Origin: Alphaproteobacteria bacterium
GTDB taxonomy: Bacteria > Pseudomonadota > Alphaproteobacteria > Rickettsiales > JABDBP01
Direction: 5' to 3'
NCBI GenBank assembly: GCA_013288565.1
Contig: JABDBP010000004.1
Location: 22,622 to 86,621 of the forward strand
Length of the DNA stretch: 64,000 bases
Part shown: piece after piece, positions 62,556-64,000 of the stretch
How the letters are laid out: each line of letters opens with the position of its first letter
Numbering within the stretch: the first letter of the stretch is position 1
Notes under the pieces: model-generated
Database searches by the model: none
The model's input: the letters and a program-made list of their open reading frames with translations, nothing else
What the model was told of the DNA's origin: nothing
Program-made: the position numbers and the translations under genes

Positions 62556-63323
62556 ATGCGGAAATTCCTGTTCATATTGATTCTTCCCGCCCTTTTCCTC
62601 TCCGCCTGTGGCAGCGATAAAAAGGATAAGGAAGAAAAAACCCTAGCCCCGGAGCAATATTACAACCGCGGTATGGACGAAATGCAGGGCAGAAAATATA
62701 AAGACGCCATCAAGGATTTTGAGAAGATTGAGCAGAATTACCCCTATTCCCCATGGGCGACCAAGGGAAAAATCATGTCCGCCTATACCAACTACAAGGC
62801 CGGAGAATATGACGACGCAGCAAACATGCTGGAAACTTACATCAAACTGCATCCTGGCAACCAGGACATAGCCTATGCATATTACCTGCGCGCGCTTTGC
62901 TATTATGAACGCATAGCCGACGTGCAGCGCGACCAGGAAATCACTCAAGAAGCACTGGTGAATTTGAAGGAAACCATCCGACGGTTTCCCGATAGTGAAT
63001 ATGGGCGCGATGCTAAGATAAAACTTGATCTGGTCATCGATCACCTGGCGGGAAAGGAAATGGAGATCGGCCGCTATTACCTGAAGCGGAAAATATATAT
63101 CGCAGCGATAAACCGGTTCCGCACCGTGGTCGATAAATTCGACACGACGAGCCACGTGCCGGAGGCGCTGCACCGGCTGGTCGAGTGTTATCTAGCCATG
63201 GGCGTAAAAGATCAGGCAGAGAAATATGCTGCAGTTCTCGGGTATAATTATCCAAGCAGCAGATGGTACAAATACAGCTATAAGTTATTGGCAAAAGAAG
63301 GCGCGGGCGGTAAGGCTTCGTGA
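62556..63323 (+). CDS. bamD: Outer-membrane assembly lipoprotein BamD
   Basis: Essential lipoprotein of the BAM complex that inserts outer-membrane proteins. The 255-residue protein has a lipoprotein signal with lipobox LSAC (Cys18) and TPR-type repeats: [59 protein letters not shown], and [21 protein letters not shown] (each cited in part). It follows lpxC by 45 bp, a common alphaproteobacterial pairing. recN, often next, is replaced here by truncated flagellar genes on the other strand. Confidence 0.95.
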   Translation: MRKFLFILILPALFLSACGSDKKDKEEKTLAPEQYYNRGMDEMQGRKYKDAIKDFEKIEQNYPYSPWATKGKIMSAYTNYKAGEYDDAANMLETYIKLHPGNQDIAYAYYLRALCYYERIADVQRDQEITQEALVNLKETIRRFPDSEYGRDAKIKLDLVIDHLAGKEMEIGRYYLKRKIYIAAINRFRTVVDKFDTTSHVPEALHRLVECYLAMGVKDQAEKYAAVLGYNYPSSRWYKYSYKLLAKEGAGGKAS

Positions 63324-63381
63324 CGTCTGGTATTGGGATAGGAAAAAATTTCCCCCTGCCGCATCCATAACAAAAAGGAAG

Positions 63382-63534
63382 TTCCCGGAAATCCTGGTAG
63401 AGCAAATCCTGGAACTCGGCGCGCTGGCGCTTGAAGCCGTTGGTGCTCAAGTTGGCAATGTTGTTGGAAATTACGTCAACGTTGGTTTCCTGCGCCCTTA
63501 AACCCGTTGCTGCCGTATATAATGATCCGAACAT
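63382..63534 (-). pseudogene. flgG: 5' fragment of distal rod gene flgG, truncated
   Basis: Fifty-one codons match the N-terminus of the distal-rod protein Flg[41 protein letters not shown] and [11 protein letters not shown]. Homology then stops. The reading frame runs on antisense into bamD but encodes nothing like FlgG, and bamD occupies the opposite strand 58 bp away, so the other ~210 codons cannot be here. The start lies 9 bp after the flgF stop, as in an intact flgF-flgG operon. This looks like a rearrangement breakpoint or an assembly junction. Confidence 0.8.
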
Positions 63535-63543
63535 ATGTTTTAC

Positions 63544-64000
63544 CTATTGTTTGTTAATCGTGTCTAGAGCCTTCAGCTCCAGAGTGTGCATGTCGCCGAG
63601 TGCTTTGGAGAGGTATCCGGAATTACGGTTGACCTCGATCATCTTGGTCATTTCCGTAACCGAATTGACGTTTGAAGCCTCCAAAACTCCTTGCGCCACT
63701 GTGAACGATCCGTCCAGCGGCTTCTGGCCTGCCGGGCCAGAAAACAATCCGTTTGTCAGCTTGTTCAGCAAGCTGGGGTTGATGAAGGTGACTACTCCAA
63801 GCTGTCCCCTGGTGTTCGGGCCAATCTGCCCATCTTGCAGTGCGGTTATGCTGCCGTCGCCAAAAATCTGTATGTCGCGGTCGCCGTTCTGGAACAATAT
63901 CGGTTGGCCATTCGGATCGAGCACCTGGTAACCCTGCGGATTGACAAGTTGCCCCTGGCCGTTTATCCGGAAATCCCCCGCCCTGGTATAACGGACGCCA
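63544..64000 (-). CDS. flgF: Flagellar basal-body rod protein FlgF, C-terminal part (cut by window edge)
   Basis: The visible ~150 codons match the C-terminal half of the proximal-rod protein FlgF: YTRAGDFRINGQGQLVNPQG, GYQVLDPNGQPI, GSITALQDGQIGPNTRGQLG, VAQGVLEASNVNSVTEMTKMI and LGDMHTLELKALDTINKQ. The 5' end lies beyond the window. The gene itself looks intact; only flgG after it is broken. Confidence 0.88.
   Translation of the reverse strand, partial: GVRYTRAGDFRINGQGQLVNPQGYQVLDPNGQPILFQNGDRDIQIFGDGSITALQDGQIGPNTRGQLGVVTFINPSLLNKLTNGLFSGPAGQKPLDGSFTVAQGVLEASNVNSVTEMTKMIEVNRNSGYLSKALGDMHTLELKALDTINKQ

Noticed and set aside
63034..63381. Continuation of the flgG frame as a real C-terminal half
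   Set aside because: It is antisense to bamD, Pro/Arg/Cys-rich and unrelated to FlgG; neither other frame restores clear FlgG homology.

Overview
This window looks like the chromosome of a free-living, flagellated alphaproteobacterium of moderate GC content. Several genes and sites typical of that class occur together: sdhE next to mfd, a PopZ-type pole organiser, fliX divergent from flgI, an alphaproteobacterial DksA with a single zinc-finger cysteine, a Tim44-like protein beside mltA, metX/metW, and TTAA-N7-TTAAC sites that match the CtrA consensus. LpxC and BamD indicate an LPS-containing Gram-negative envelope. I cannot place the order or genus.

Layout. 1-3.9 kb: mfd (cut by the window edge), sdhE, an ICMT-like membrane methyltransferase, a 279-bp element with terminal inverted repeats, and cmoA. 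4-7.4 kb: queH, pabC, pabB and a superoxide dismutase with an export-like N-terminus. 7.4-21.6 kb: a flagellar block read leftwards (flgI, flgJ, flgN-like, flgK, flgL, fliW, fliB, flagellin, a FlaG-like gene, fliD, fliS), followed by fliX and dksA reading right. 21.7-29.9 kb: dprE1, dprE2, a UbiA-type phosphoribosyltransferase, gtrA, a degenerate secreted dioxygenase, gdpD/aroQ, thiS/thiG, a GT39-like glycosyltransferase and a PAP2 phosphatase. 29.9-38.6 kb: popZ, an ECF-like sigma factor, L27/L21, an unknown gene, an amino-acid permease paired with an AsnRS-like ligase, and ctaD/ctaC. 38.6-52 kb: tldD, a receiver-ankyrin protein, metX, an unknown gene, metW, a type I secretion ABC/HlyD pair, a hydroxyacid dehydrogenase, a methyltransferase/glycosyltransferase pair and an ABC ATPase. 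52-64 kb: Tim44-like gene, mltA, tRNA-Leu(UAG), tig, clpP, clpX, lon, hupB, lpxC, bamD, a truncated flgG and the end of flgF.

How parts work together. The flagellar block supplies the P-ring, the rod-associated factor, the hook-filament junction, filament and cap, with chaperones and a flagellin lysine methylase. A sigma-54 type promoter before flgI and the divergent fliX suggest Caulobacter-like staging. dprE1/dprE2/ubiA plus the PAP2 phosphatase correspond to all four enzyme steps of the mycobacterial polyprenyl-phosphoryl-D-arabinose pathway; GtrA and the GT39-like enzyme could flip and use such a donor. tig-clpP-clpX-lon is the usual proteostasis cluster, and lon has a heat-shock (sigma-32) promoter.

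The observations most worth a second look are: the polyprenyl-phospho-arabinose gene set beside a flagellar locus; a 674-residue flagellin with one lysine next to a lysine methylase gene; a module of about 200 residues apparently shared by flagellin and FliD; a truncated flgG at a likely rearrangement breakpoint; an AsnRS-like ligase paired with a permease; and several repeat families, including 7-bp-period arrays at three loci. I found no CRISPR array, rRNA, prophage or complete insertion sequence.
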